A stretch of DNA of 54,939 nt from Gracilaria domingensis (taxonomy: Eukaryota > Rhodophyta > Florideophyceae > Gracilariales > Gracilariaceae): assembly GCA_022539475.1 (NCBI GenBank), contig VCMS01000354.1, forward strand, positions 1 to 54,939, in the 5' to 3' direction. Shown one piece after another: positions 25,101-35,197 of this stretch. The notes below the pieces were generated by a model. That model saw nothing but the letters and a program-made list of their open reading frames with translations, ran no database searches and had not been told where the DNA came from. The first letter of the stretch is position 1, and each line of letters opens with the position of its first letter. Position numbers and translations under genes: made by a program.

Positions 25101-26045
25101 ATTGCCGATACTCACACCCGACGACACCTTTGTCTCGTACGTTTGGAACATTGAGTCATCATAAGTCATGTGCGCAGTAGCTCCAGAGTCAACAATCCAG
25201 TCACTGTTAGTGGCCTTCTCGGCACCATTCGCAATGAGGCATACAAAGTCAGAATCGCTGCCGCCCGTACCTTGCTCATTGTTGAGCGCGGTATGTACAC
25301 TTGGGTGAGCAGCATCGATCTGATCCTTGTTAGCCCCATCACGTTGGTTCTTGAAACAGTTCTTCTGGATATGACCCTTTATGCCACAATAGTAACACAC
25401 AACCGCCTTCAATGACTTCCTACGAAACTGGGGTCCCACGAGTGCTGCATCACCACCGGACTCCTCCTTGGCACGATCACTCATATGTTGCTCTTCTTGC
25501 AACAAACGGCTCTTCACAAACTCCATGGTGAGTTGGCGATCTCCGATCGTGGTGTCAATTGCAACAATGAGGTGCTCAAAAAGTTCCGGAAGTCCACATA
25601 GAGCGGCCATGGCAATGTCCTCTTCTTCAACGTTGACGTCCATACTCTTGAGGTCAGATGCCAAGTGCCGAACACGATTGATGAATTGCAACATCTTCTC
25701 GTCCTCCCGCATCTTGACAGAGTGGAAAGCACGTCTGGCGTTGATTCGGTTAAGAAGAGTCTTACGTTGAAACATATTGCAAATGGCCTTCCATGCGTCA
25801 GCAGCAGTATCGATGTCTCGAATGAGATCCAAGTGCTCGTCGGCAAGCATGAGTCCAATGATAGCTCTGGCCCTTTCGTCCCGGATTTGCCACTTTACCA
25901 GTTCCTCTTCATCCGTGGGTGCAGAAGTGGTGAGATGGTTCTTGAGGTCTTTCAGTGCAAGTACATACTGAATCATCTTCTGCTTCCAAGTATGGAAGTT
26001 ATCCTCACCCAACTTCTCGATCTTGAGCCCACTAAACGAGTCCAT
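22146..26045 (-). CDS. Copia-1 D2 Gag-Pol polyprotein, uninterrupted
   Basis: This is a single frame of 1299 codons starting MDSFSGLKIEKL, the best preserved gene in the window. Domains by approximate residue: gag 1-215; CCHC knuckle CYYCGIKGHIQKNC 217-230; aspartic protease WIVDSGATAHMT near 280; integrase zinc site and core around 425-620, with D in LVHSDISGP, D in RTDNGGEY and E in NGLAERFNRT; an acidic linker with a basic RRSTRQRK near 815; RT 850-1090 with YVDD; RNase H to the end, with VDSDWAGD and SSAEAEY. The ATG was chosen because it matches other copies and follows the leader. The TAA at 22148-22146 cuts RNase H about 48 codons before the original TGA near 21999. It may make virus-like particles and cDNA, but the RNase H tail is missing unless the stop is read through. 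Confidence 0.95.
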   Translation of the reverse strand: MDSFSGLKIEKLGEDNFHTWKQKMIQYVLALKDLKNHLTTSAPTDEEELVKWQIRDERARAIIGLMLADEHLDLIRDIDTAADAWKAICNMFQRKTLLNRINARRAFHSVKMREDEKMLQFINRVRHLASDLKSMDVNVEEEDIAMAALCGLPELFEHLIVAIDTTIGDRQLTMEFVKSRLLQEEQHMSDRAKEESGGDAALVGPQFRRKSLKAVVCYYCGIKGHIQKNCFKNQRDGANKDQIDAAHPSVHTALNNEQGTGGSDSDFVCLIANGAEKATNSDWIVDSGATAHMTYDDSMFQTYETKVSSGVSIGNDSKLQSVGHGSVELDLTVEGFKRKCKLKQVVHVLNLRYHLLSVSQICDLGCTVVFDKEKVCVYKGSKVVAVGRRVKDLYYLCTAAEQLTDTDSALVSDLSLRHARMAHVNVEGIKQMARNGVVSGLNVDVAQKVDVCGSCVVGKATRAPTPKQDGERAEHVLDLVHSDISGPVNVKSLGGSHYFVTFIDDHSRYCFLYMLKTKDEVFRMFIKWLRFVENQMGRKVLTITARKSVLRALRTDNGGEYLSNRFSKKLEQYGIEHQRTVLYNPQQNGLAERFNRTLMELVRSMLHHKNVPKSFWAEALNVSVYVRNRVTCKALPSDVTPFELWHGQKPDLSNLCVFGSRCWYKVVDHKLKKLEERAVEAIFIGYTSGSHGYKLWDSQKKKVIVSRDVRFDECCGTESDEHSEHEDYADIDLVDKSVSAEAPTSDISADHSEDDPSAPASHESTTNASTDGDTTPVPQDEPEVTETQPLRRSTRQRKTPSSWWRGASAFLTASDDTPSSYGDAVSRPDSEAWKKAMKSEYESLMEHDMWDLVPRPADSNVISSKWVYVQKYDASSSGEPTVRYKARVVARGFLQIEGVDFSETYAPVVKFTSIRMILSVTAVRDFHLHQMDVKTAFLNGDLDETVYMEQPMGFTPQGKKDLVCRLKKAIYGLRQAPRQWHAKIYAFLVDEMHLKPNNADECVYTGIILGFLVIIALYVDDLLIASPSMKTVERVKAELSSRFRMKDLKEARMVLGFEIHRDRTKRELYLTQSAYTNKVLERFGMQLSKPVDTPMEGGVDLSVDEEVLTHVPYRQAIGCLMYLSVGTRPDISYAVAKLAKYVEKPGNTHWKAVKRVLRYLNGTTTFGLTYGSSTDLQLHGYVDSDWAGDVANRKSTSGYLFMMCGGAVSWSSRHQEVVALSSAEAEYVSLCSGTKEAIWLRRLWNGIGSVIGKEADGSVKLLVEPTPMYVDNQGSIDLARNGVVNRRTKHIEIRFHFTR

Positions 26046-27251
26046 AATGTAAGAGAGGAACTGCTGATCAAGTCAAACACGGCAGACGGAAATAGGCAGC
26101 AACGGCAGACAACAACAGCAAACAACGACAGCAAACAACAACAACAAACAACAACAACAACAATAGTAGAAAGAATACTTCAATAGTCGGGACCACTGGC
26201 CGGAACTAAATTCCCAGTACCCTAGGGGATCGGACCCCTGACCCCCGGAGACCCTCCGGGTAGGAAACGATTTCTGCAGTCTACCTCCTCCTGCGTTCCA
26301 GGAGAAGGCGCGTTGCTCTCTACGAGGCGTCCAAAGGATGGTTAATGACCAAAGATATGTCTTCACCACTTAACCCAATCTGGCCTCTTGCAAGAACTTG
26401 CGCGACCTCGAAACTGCAGCTACTGTGACAAACCAAGGTACGCTCCTAACGAGCAGACAATAATGCCCACACGCGGCCTGATCCTGAAAAGGAGGTCAGC
26501 CTTCGGTAAGTCGCCTCCCCGCTCAACCGAGGTTGCACGGATCAAAAGCTCGTTTCGGTTTGCCTTCACCACAGATCAAGAACCCGACACAAAGCCAGGT
26601 CAACAACAACAAAGGTGAGTCACCCCAGTCCAACAGTGCGCCACGGCACCCCGTCCACTTCAGCACTCGCGGTACTACCAGGTCTTCCGACCGACACCGT
26701 TATTCGCCGCGGAGGACCGGTGGGAGCCCGCTAGACAGCACGTCCGCTTTGGTTCAAGCCGCCAGACTAACGTCCCCGATTGCTCGGATCAACCGCTTGT
26801 CGCTGGACCTCAGATGACAACCCCAAACGCTGAGCACACACAGTGCACAGACTTCAACAACTGCTGAGCACACACGCAGTGCACAGACTTCAACAACACA
26901 AGGTCCTCGACCTCTCGGATCAGAACCCGCAACACGACGCGGGGATCCCAACAATAACGACAGAGGGAGACCAAACGAAACGGATAGCGATCGACAACAC
27001 GGGCAACAACGAGCGCCCAAACACAATAACGATACAGAATCAACGTCGAACCACTACCACTGCAACGCTTTCAGAGAGGAACGCAAGACCGAAAGGAGAA
27101 GATCAACACCAACCAACAACACGGTCAACACACCCGACGCAACAACGAAGAGAACGAGAAAGGAAAACAGCGAAGCGGGTGAACGGCGGTGAGGGAGAGC
27201 GGCGATAGACGAACGATAACGGCAGAGGTCAACGGGGCTGGGCCCATAACC
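26046..27251 (-). other. Copia-1 type B leader of D2, complete
   Basis: This is the complete type B leader between gag and the 5' LTR. It includes the gag-proximal ~50 bp missing from the two other type B leaders, a (CAA)n tract at about 26101-26162 and stem-loops near 26236 and 26280. A 12-13 bp direct repeat (GCTGAGCACACA) lies at about 26830 and 26863. The PBS is at 27237-27251. Confidence 0.85.
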
Positions 27252-28038
27252 TGATGGAGGTTATAGCTGGAAAGGGAAGGTTGGGAGAAAGGTTGGGGGG
27301 AATGAAGGGAAGTTCGCCAGCTCTGGCTCGGAATTTACTTGGAGGTGCTCGAATCACCACTTATATAGAACTACTTTGCGCAACCATCGCACAAATCCAA
27401 CTCCAAGCAATACCTGAACCACTAGCTAGAGACACTCAATACTACCAATCATCTTCTAACATAACATGGTAACACTGCCACACTATCATGACAGCTTACA
27501 ACAACAAAGCACAACAACGCACAACAGTGCACAACCGTGCACATCAAGTTACGTTCCTACACATAACCATGACCATGCACAGATTCACATAGTGCAAACA
27601 CAGTGTAATCCGTACACGCCACCATAACAGTTACGTACAAGCTCACCAACCAACACGTCACCACAAACTCACTCCAAGTCCTACGTCACCAACAATACCA
27701 CAGTGTAAACCTCTTGACAGCGCATCTACTCTTCACCATAGTGCCAAAGTCACATGAAGCTGTCCTACATGTCCACGTACATACGTGTGTACCCTGTGCA
27801 TCATGTACAGTATGCTCAGTGTACTAGCTACACACGTGTACCTCGGAAACAACCCATTAGCGCCAACACTTGTACGAACCACAATGCATATGAACATTTG
27901 CAGTAGCCAATCAGAAGCCCAGTTCAAGTTGAGTTTGCTCAGAGGCGCATATGCGCTTTTCCAACGGCACCCTCCAAAACAGCCCATGCTTTCCAGCACT
28001 TTTGGTTTTCAGTGACAGCACAGGGTCAACATCCAACA
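27252..28038 (-). repeat. Copia-1 5' LTR of D2
   Basis: This full inverted LTR of 787 bp runs TGATGGAGG...CCAACA on the plus strand, with TATATAA on the minus strand near 27359. Its U3 tip (ACA at 28038) touches an internal piece of a plus-strand LTR rather than unique DNA, so no TSD can be read. Confidence 0.92.
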
Positions 28039-28339
28039 GTGTAGGCACATAAGTTGTTGTGCACTGTTGTGCACTGTTGTGCTTTGTTGTTGTAAGCTGC
28101 CATGATAGTGTGGGAGTGTTACCATGTTATGTTAGGAGATGATTGGTAGTATTGAGTGTCTCTAGCTAGTGGTTTAGGTATTGCTTGGAGTTGGAGTTGT
28201 GCGATGGTTGCGCAAAGTAGTTCTATATAAGCGGTGACTCGAGCGCCTCCAAGTAAATTCCGAGCCAGAGCTGGCGAACTTCCTTTCATTCCCCCCATCC
28301 TTTCTCTCAACCTTCCCTTTCCAGCTATTACCTCCATCA
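28039..28339 (+). repeat. Copia-1 LTR 3' part (U3 end-R-U5)
   Basis: This is the last ~300 bp of an LTR, starting inside U3 (GTGTAGGCAC) and keeping the TATA box (28226-28232), R and U5. It ends CCTCCATCA and is joined directly to the middle of a leader, skipping the PBS and about 850 bp of leader. Confidence 0.88.
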
Positions 28340-28600
28340 TCAGGGTCGCGCAAGTTCTTGCAAGATATTAGAGAGGGTTTAACTTGGTGAAGGCATATCT
28401 TTGGTCATTAACCATCCTCTGGACGTCTCGTAGAGAGCGACGGGCCTTCTTCTGGAACGCAGGAGGAGGTAGACCAAAGAAAGTCGTTTCCTACCCGGAG
28501 GGTCTCCGGGGGTCAGGGGTCCGACTCCCTAGGGTACCAGGAATCTTAGTTCCTTGTGCACCCGATTGCTTGCAGTTTGTTTCTGTTATGCTCGCTACTG
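28340..28600 (+). other. Leader 3' part of LARD-like element 1
   Basis: This is the 3' third of a Copia-1-like leader, with both conserved stem-loops near 28442-28470 and 28496-28512. It replaces the (GTT)n tract and gag start with a short unique stretch leading into the hairpin array. Confidence 0.8.
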
Positions 28601-29516
28601 TTCAGGAGATGGAGTGTTTCCTGCCTGAGACTGTGTGTGAGATTCGTTTATGGCACTTCCTGTGTGTTTGTTGTTGAACATGTCTGAGCTCTTCTTTGTA
28701 TCAACTTTGGAAAGTTGCGATGTTACTTGTCCGTTGTTATCGTTACTTCCTTACGCAGGCTCAGAAGGTTGTCGTTATGTATGCCCGGGATGTGTGCTGT
28801 GCTCTTCGCTTTACTTCTGTTGTACCGGAAGGTTGCTATTTGGTTGCATGTCCGGTGTGTATGGAAGAGCTGTTTGACTCAGGAGTTTGAGTGTTTCTTG
28901 CCTGAGTGTATTATTGATCACTTGTGATGTGTGTTTTGCTCTCCTTGTTGTTCTCATGTTACCAGAAGGTTGTTACATGTATGCATGTCTGGGTTATAGA
29001 AGAGCTGTTCGATTCAGGAGGTTGAGTGTTTCATGCCTGAGTGTTTGTTTCATTACTTGTGATGTTTGTTTTGCTCTTTGTTTCAGTTTGTTGTCACTGG
29101 AAGTTTGCTATGTGTTTGCATGTCCGGTGTGAATGAAAGAGCTAATTGACTCAGGAGGTTGAGTGTTCCATGCCTGAGTGTGTAGGACATCATTTTGTAT
29201 CGACGGGGCCTGGAAGGTTGTCATTTTGCAAGTATAGGATGCCTGTGTTGCAATTCTCTTTTTGTGTTATTCGCGGAAGGTCGCTGTGATTTTGCATGTC
29301 CGCTGTTTGAAGAGATTGCTGAGCTGGAAGGTTGCTCTCTTTTGCATGTCTGGCTGTCACGAAGGTGATGTTGAACTGGAAGGGTGCTACTTGTTGCATG
29401 TCCGGTGTTCAGAAAATCGGTCTTGAACCAGAAGGTTGCGTGTGTTTGCATGTCTGGTTGAAGTAATGTGATTAATGGTGCTCCGAGAGGTTGTTATGTG
29501 TTACATGCTCCGAGCA
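28601..29516 (+). repeat. Array of about 15 RNA-type hairpins (non-coding)
   Basis: There is no credible gene here. Two hairpin types recur. Type I has 5-7 bp stems around a fixed 20-21 nt loop that starts AGGTTGC and ends GCATG. Clear arm pairs are 28824-28829/28851-28856, 28961-28966/28988-28993, 29095-29101/29123-29129, 29273-29277/29299-29303, 29322-29328/29349-29355, 29375-29380/29401-29406, 29426-29432/29453-29459 and 29479-29487/29508-29516. Type II has TCAGG paired with CCTGA around a 17 nt loop at 28601-28628, 28877-28907, 29012-29042 and 29149-29179. Stem bases differ between units but pair within each, including G-U pairs. A structured RNA is more likely than a protein. Confidence 0.8.
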
Positions 29517-29635
29517 ACATTTGTTTTTCGGTGTCTAGAATGTGGTCACTTGTGGACGTCTAGATCCCTTTTGTGAAGGACTCTGAGGTGCATTTTGGTT
29601 CCGAGAGAAGTTCAAAGCCAGTGAGAGAGGGAGGG
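29517..29635 (+). other. 3' end of LARD-like element 1 with polypurine tract
   Basis: A short stretch without ORFs ends in GTGAGAGAGGGAGGG directly before the TG of the next LTR-like repeat. This matches a polypurine tract and marks the 3' edge of the non-coding internal domain. Confidence 0.7.
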
Positions 29636-29995
29636 TGTCAGAGTAACATCCTCAGACTTAGGCTCTCACTGTCGGTTGTTGATATCTGTTTGAACCGGAA
29701 GCTGTTGCCTTCGTTGCCATACGAAGGATGAGTAAGAAGTTTAGAGTGTGTGACAAAAGGAGGGTGTTTCCAGAACATCCGAATCGTACAGAACAGAACT
29801 ATGATCTTGGTATACTGGTAGAACGGTACACCCGTGGACTTGGACACACACTAACTGCACTTGATGTTCGGTTGTGGCCGTCTGACATTGTCAGGTTTCA
29901 GTGCGGTACCGTTGTGTTCCTCACCACCCATCGTGTTACTTTGCATGTACTTGGCCAGCAGCGCTGGTTGCTTGAAGTCAGTAACAGAGGGAGGG
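29636..29995 (+). repeat. LTR-3a, 360 bp repeat with TG start
   Basis: It begins TGTCAGAGTAAC right after a polypurine tract and ends in a second purine tract (AACAGAGGGAGGG) before another TG. Copies lie at 35513-35851 (+) and 35898-36236 (-). The TSD-flanked insertion at 35513 starts with exactly this tip, so it is a real element end. No TATA box was seen. It may be a U3 segment from a related LTR that was inserted or recombined. Confidence 0.7.
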
Positions 29996-30988
29996 TGTTG
30001 GAAGTCATGCTGTCACTGACATCAAGCAGCTGGGATGTGTGAAGTCTAGAATGGTACCTTACTATGTGAAAGCGAGATTGATGTTGTTCTGTTTGGTATA
30101 CTATGTTGCTGTGTGGTATACTAAGTATGGGTTGAACGTTTACGGCTACATTGGAATGCTGTCGTTCAGCTGGGATGACAACAAGGTACAACGATGACAG
30201 GTTGTACAGTGGTCATGGAGTACAGGTTGCAAGGCTATGTATGTGAACACATGGTACAGGTTGCAGCACTGTCAGTGTTGTGAAGTTTACACCATGTTTG
30301 AGTTGTGCTACATGCAAATGTGTGTGTATGGATGAATGGAACATGTTGCAGCTGAGTGACTGACGTCATCTGGTTTACAGGTACTTGTTGATGATGTGGG
30401 ACTTGGATACCTGGCACGTACACATTACGGTGTCGTGTACGGATTACAGCGTGCAAGTAACACGTGAAGTGTGGTGTGATGTTCCGTAAGCATGTCTGGT
30501 CATAATGGTGAGGTGTTGCATTGTGTGTGTGCATGGTCGCGTTGCTATGGTCTGCTGTCATATTGTTGACTGCATTGATGTGTGGTGCTTGTGGTGTGCT
30601 GTCGAAATGTGTCGGTACACTTTCAGGGACGTGTATGGCTACTACATTGGTGTGCATTGTTGTGCATTGTTGTGCACTGCTTTGCAGTAGTGTACGGAAT
30701 TGTTGTGCACTGTTGTACACTGTTGTGTGTTGTTGTGCACTGCTGTTGTAAGCAGTTTGGCACTGCTACCATGTTATGTCTGTAGATGATTGGTAGTATT
30801 GTATGTCTCTGGTCAGTGAGTTGCATGTTGGTCAGAGTTGGAGTCGCATGATAGAGTAGCGAAGAAGTGCTATATAAGTTGTGACTCAAGCACCTCCAAG
30901 TAAATCTGAGCCAGAGCTGGCGAACTTCCCTTGCATCCCCCCATACTTCCTCATGTCAACTTTCTGATCCCAGTTATAACCTCTAACA
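29996..30988 (+). repeat. LTR-3, ~993 bp
   Basis: It runs TGTTGGAAGTCATGC...CTCTAACA with TATATAA at about 30870-30876. Its last ~110 bp, including the AGAGCTGGCGAACTTCCC block, is shared with Copia-1 LTRs, but U3 is different. U3 carries a minisatellite of ~10 bp units (TTGTGCACTG-like) at about 30650-30745. It follows a polypurine tract and is joined to a Copia-1 LTR piece at 30989. Confidence 0.8.
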
Positions 30989-31328
30989 TGTGCATGGTCA
31001 TGGTTATGTGTAGGCACGTAACTTGTTGTGCACTGTTGTGCACTGTTGTGCACTGTTGTGCGTTGTTGTGCTTTGTTGTTGTAAGCTGTCATGATAGTGT
31101 GGCAGTGTTACCATGTTATGTTAGAAGATGATTGGTAGTATTGAGTGTCTCTAGCTAGTGGTTTAGGTATTGCTTGGAGTTGGAGTTGTGCGATGGTTGC
31201 GCAAAGTAGTTCTATATAAGCGGTGACTCGAGCGCCTCCAAGTAAATTCCGAGCCAGAGCTGGCGAACTTCCTTTCATTCCCCCCATCCTTTCTCTCAAC
31301 CTTCCCTTTCTAGCTATAACCTCCATCA
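30989..31328 (+). repeat. Copia-1 LTR 3' part
   Basis: A 340 bp piece of LTR with an expanded minisatellite (CACTGTTGTG repeated at 31031-31060, with degenerate flanks), a TATA box at about 31213-31219 and a U5 end CCTCCATCA. That end touches inverted Copia-2 pol sequence. Confidence 0.88.
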
Positions 31329-32946
31329 CAGGATGTAGGCGTAGCCTTTGTGTTCACTGGGGCGTCGGAACACGCAGGGTGCGCTTGGCAGCTCTTCAAA
31401 ATCAATGTCTGCAAGATCGCGTGTGAACGTGGTGTGGCAGGCTAGATGTGCTTGCTTCAGTCCATACATTGCCTTTTGAAGCTTGTAGCATCGTGAGCCA
31501 AGTCCTGGAACACCACGGGGTGACATCACTCAAACGTCCTTGTTGAGATCGTTGTTGAGGAATGCGGTCTTCACCTCCACCTGAGAAATGTACATTTGCG
31601 AACATAAGGTCAAGTACAGGAAGAAACGTACCATGCCGAAAGAAACCACTGGTGCATATGTCTCCATGTAGTTCTCACCAAAGATCTGATGATTACCACC
31701 AGCCACCACTCGAGCCTTGAAGCGTTCGACTGAACCATCGGCATTACGCTTTACCTTGAGAACAATGTGCGTTGGGAGTGGTTGCTGTGCAGGAGATTTG
31801 TCCTCACGCCAAGTATTCTTGAACTCAAGTGATGCAAGCTCATCTTCGATGGCTGCTCGCCACAGGCTTCGCTCCATTGGCGTCGCAGACATTGCTTCCT
31901 TAAGTGTCGGTTCATCACTCGTCGTCACTTGAACAGCAGAAGTGGTGGCAGATCCAGCCTTAAACCACCTCCGCGGAGCACGACGCGTGCGCTGCGGGTA
32001 TCGCGATGGCTCCACAGATTCGTCGATGTTGTCAGTAGACGTGTGATCTGTGCTGTTCGGAGGCTGATGCTCACTTTCATCACCAGAGCTGGCACTTTCA
32101 ACATTTTCCTCACCATCATCACTGCTCTCATTACCCAGTGCTGGTGGTGCTTCCTCGGCAGTCGGGTCAGATTCTAACGCAGATTCATCATCAGTGCAAC
32201 TCGGAATGTCACAAATGTCGTCCACATTCACTTCGTGTACTTGGTTGCCTGGGCAAGAGCCGTAGAAGTCACAGCATGACTCGGGGTCCGAAGTGTAATC
32301 AGTGTCAGATGCACTCTCATCCTCGATGTACTCCTCCAAGTATTCGCCACCGGGGAAAGAATCCTCGTCAAAGGTGACGTGACGAGAGCGCATGATGCGC
32401 GGTATACCATCACCTTCCCTAACAAGTATGTCGAACACACCATGCTCAAGAGTCTGCAAGTACACCCCCTCAAGTGCACGAGACTCGAACTTGGTTCCTT
32501 CGATCATCTTGAGTACGAAAGCTGCACATCCAAAAACACGAGTGTGCTTCAACGTCGGTTTGTTGCCAGTCATCAACGAGTGCGGAATGCTTCCAGTAGT
32601 TGAATGTGGAACACGATTCCGCACGAACAGTACATGTTTCAATGCAAACACCCACAAACATTCCGGTAGATTGGCCTGAATGAGCATAGCTCGAGCAGCT
32701 TCCTCCATGGTACGATTGATGCGCTCGACTATGGCGTTGTGTTCCGGAGTGTACGGAGGTGAGAAAGAAGTATCCTCGAATTCATTGTCTGGATTGTCTT
32801 GCAACGCAATGTACTCCTTAGCGTCATCCGAGTGCAGTATCTTCATTACCACTTCTCCAAGCTGCTTGAGCTTCTGTGCGACAGCATCATACACATCATT
32901 GAGTTCGCTACGATGTCTCATGAATCTAATGAGGACATTTCGTGAG
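31329..32946 (-). pseudogene. Copia-2 integrase-RT fragment
   Basis: This is the middle of a Copia-2 pol: the second half of the integrase core (LHSDDAKEY and the E of HNAIVERINRTM), the C-terminal integrase region, an acidic linker (about 32090-32330) and the RT N-terminus. It is open from 32946 to a TGG-to-TGA change at 31532-31530. It then stays readable to 31329, just before the RT YVDD. Gag, protease, most of RT and RNase H are missing. Each side abuts the tip of a plus-strand LTR with no TSD. Confidence 0.9.
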
Positions 32947-33732
32947 TGTTCGATGTTGACCCTGTGCTGTCACTGAAAACCAAAAGTGCTGGGGAGCATG
33001 GGCTGTTTTGGAGGGTGCCGTTGGAAAAGCGCATATGCGCCTCTGCCCAAACTCAACGTGAAACGGGCTTCTGATTGGCTACTGCAAATGGTCGTATGCA
33101 TTGTGGTTGGTACAAGTGTTGTGGCGCTAATGGGTTGTTTCCAGGGTACACGTGTGTAGCTAATACACTGGGCATACTGTACATGATGCACAGGGTACAC
33201 ACGTATGTACGTGGACATGTAGGACAGCTTGATGAGACTTTGGCACTATGGTGAAGAGTAGATGCGGTGTCAAGAGGTTTACACTGTGGTATTGTTGGTG
33301 ACGTAGGACTTGGAGTGAGTTTGTGGTGACGTGTTAGTTGGTGAGCTTGTACGTAACTGTTATGGTGGCGTGTACGGATTACAGTGTGTTGGCACTATGT
33401 GAATCTGTGCATGGTCATGGTTATGTGTAGGCACGTAACTTGATGTGCACGGTTGTGCACTGTTGTGCGTTGTTGTGCTTTGTTGTTGTAAGCTGTCATG
33501 ATAGTGTGGCAGTGTTACCATGTTATGTTAGAAGATGATTGGTAGTATTGAGTGTCTCTAGCTAGTGGTTTAGGTATTGCTTGGAGTTGGAGTTGTGCGA
33601 TGGTTACGCAAAGTAGTTCTATATAAGCGGTGACTCGAGCACCTCCAAGTAAATTCCGAGCCAGAGCTGGCGAACTTCCCTTCATTCCCCTATCCTTTCT
33701 TCAACCTTTTCTTTCAGCTTCAACCTCTATCA
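32947..33732 (+). repeat. Copia-1 LTR, full length
   Basis: It runs TGTTCGATG...CTATCA over 786 bp, with one base changed at the start. The GCGCATATGCGC palindrome is near 33028, ATTGG near 33076 and the TATA box near 33621. Its U5 tip is joined to the inside of an inverted LTR-3 near the latter's transcription start. Confidence 0.92.
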
Positions 33733-34630
33733 GTGCTTGAGTCACAACTTATATAGCACTTCTTCGCTACTCTATCATGCGACTCCAACTCTGACCAACA
33801 TGCAACTCACTAACCAGAGACACTCAATACTACCAATCATCTACAGACATAACATGGTAACAGTGCCAAACTGCTTACAACAGCAGTGCACAACAACGCA
33901 CAACAGTGTACAACAGTGCACAACAATTCCGTACACTACTGCACAGCAGTGCACAACAATGCACAACAATGCACACCAATGTAATAGCCATACACGTTCC
34001 TGACAGTGTACCGACACATTTCGACAGCACACCACAAGCGCCACACATCAATGCAGTCAACAATATGACAGCAGACCATAGCAACGCGACCATGCATACA
34101 CACAATGCAACACCTCACCATTATGACCAGACATGCTTACGGAACATGACACAACACTTCACGTGTTGCTTGCACGCTGTAATCCGTACACGACACCGTA
34201 ATGTGTACGTGCCAAGTATCCAAGTCCCACATCATCAACAAGTACCTGTAAACCAGATGACGTCAGTCACTCAGCTGCAACATGTTCCATTCATCCATAC
34301 ACACACATTTGCATGTAGCACGACTCAAACATGGTGTAAACTTCACAACACTGACAGTGCTGCAACCTGTACCATGTGTTCATATACATAGCCTTGCAAC
34401 CTGTATTCCATGACCACTGTACAACCTGTCATCGTTGTACATTGTGGTCATCCCAGCTGAACGACAGCATTCCAATGTAGCCGTAAACGTTCAACCCATA
34501 CTGAGTACACCACACAGCAACATAGTATACCAAACAGAACAACATCAATCTCGCTTTCACATAGCAAGGTACCATTCTAGACTTCACACATCTCAGCTGC
34601 TTGATGTCAGTGACAGCATGACTTCCAACA
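33733..34630 (-). repeat. LTR-3, U3 only, inverted
   Basis: This is an inverted copy of 29996 to about 30893, so it holds U3 and the TATA box (TATATAA on the minus strand near 33750) but lacks R and U5. ORFs of up to 161 codons exist on both strands, but they are made by CAA/TGCACAA repeats and are not believed. The U3 tip ...TTCCAACA is joined to a plus-strand leader at 34631. Confidence 0.85.
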
Positions 34631-35197
34631 ACTTTGTGTCGGGTTCTTGATCTGTGGTGAAGGCAAACCGAAACGAGCTTTTGATCCGTGCAACCTCTGT
34701 TGAGCGGGGAGGCGACGTACCGAAGGCTGACCTTCTTTTCACGATCAGGCCGCGTGTGGGCATTATTGTCTGCTCGTTAGGAGCGTACCTTGGTTTGTCA
34801 TAGTAGCTACAGCTTCGAGGTCGCGCAAGTTCTTGCAAGAGGCCAGATTGGGTTAAGTGGTGAAGACATATCTTTGGTCATTAACCATCCTTTGGACGCC
34901 TCGTAGAGAGCAACGCGCCTTCTCCTGGAACGCAGGAGGAGGCAGACTGCAGAAGTCGTTTCCTACCCGGAGGGTCTCCGGGGGTCAGGGGTCCGATCCT
35001 CTATGGTACTGGGAATTTAGTTCCTGCCAGTGGTCCCGACTATTGAAGTTTTTGTTGTTGTTGTTGTTGTTGTTTGCCGTTGTTGTTGTTTGCTGTTGTT
35101 GTTGTTGTTTGCTGCTGTTGTTTGCTGTCGTTGTTTGCCGTTGCTGTCTACCTGCCACCGCCGTATTTGATTTGCTCCCCTGTTCCCTTTTTACAAC
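34631..35197 (+). other. Leader 3' half of Copia-1 copy F (type B-like)
   Basis: It starts mid-leader (ACTTTGTGTCGGGTTC) and contains the stem-loops near 34917 and 34965 and a (GTT)n tract at about 35050-35130. In the first stem-loop the closing pair is G-C, where other copies have A-T or G-T, which supports pairing. Confidence 0.85.

Larger units (their letters stand above)
11985..26064. repeat. Tandem duplication, period ~7274 bp
   Basis: The stretch from about 11985 to 18786 recurs at about 19259 to 26064. The offset is 7274 bp on the left and grows to 7278 bp on the right through four one-base indels. The unit contains a type A leader, R-U5 fragment, type B leader, LTR and gag-pol. Apart from these indels only a few substitutions are visible, for example 15133 against 22407 and 15407 against 22681. 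It could be recent unequal recombination between tandem LTR elements, or an assembly artefact. Confidence 0.85.

Noticed and set aside
26101..26165. CAACAA repeats resembling a repeat array
   Set aside because: This is a simple trinucleotide tract in a retroelement leader. There are no spacers, and CRISPR is not expected here.
28650..29132. Small Cys-rich ORFs (64-97 codons) in the hairpin region
   Set aside because: They are short, overlap in all frames, and are created by the TGT/TTG-rich repeats. Their length is not kept in the inverted copy.
33906..34391. 161-codon ORF in LTR-3, also at 30235-30720 on the other strand
   Set aside because: It comes from TGCACAA/CAA repeats in U3 with no recognisable domain, and ORFs of similar quality lie on both strands.
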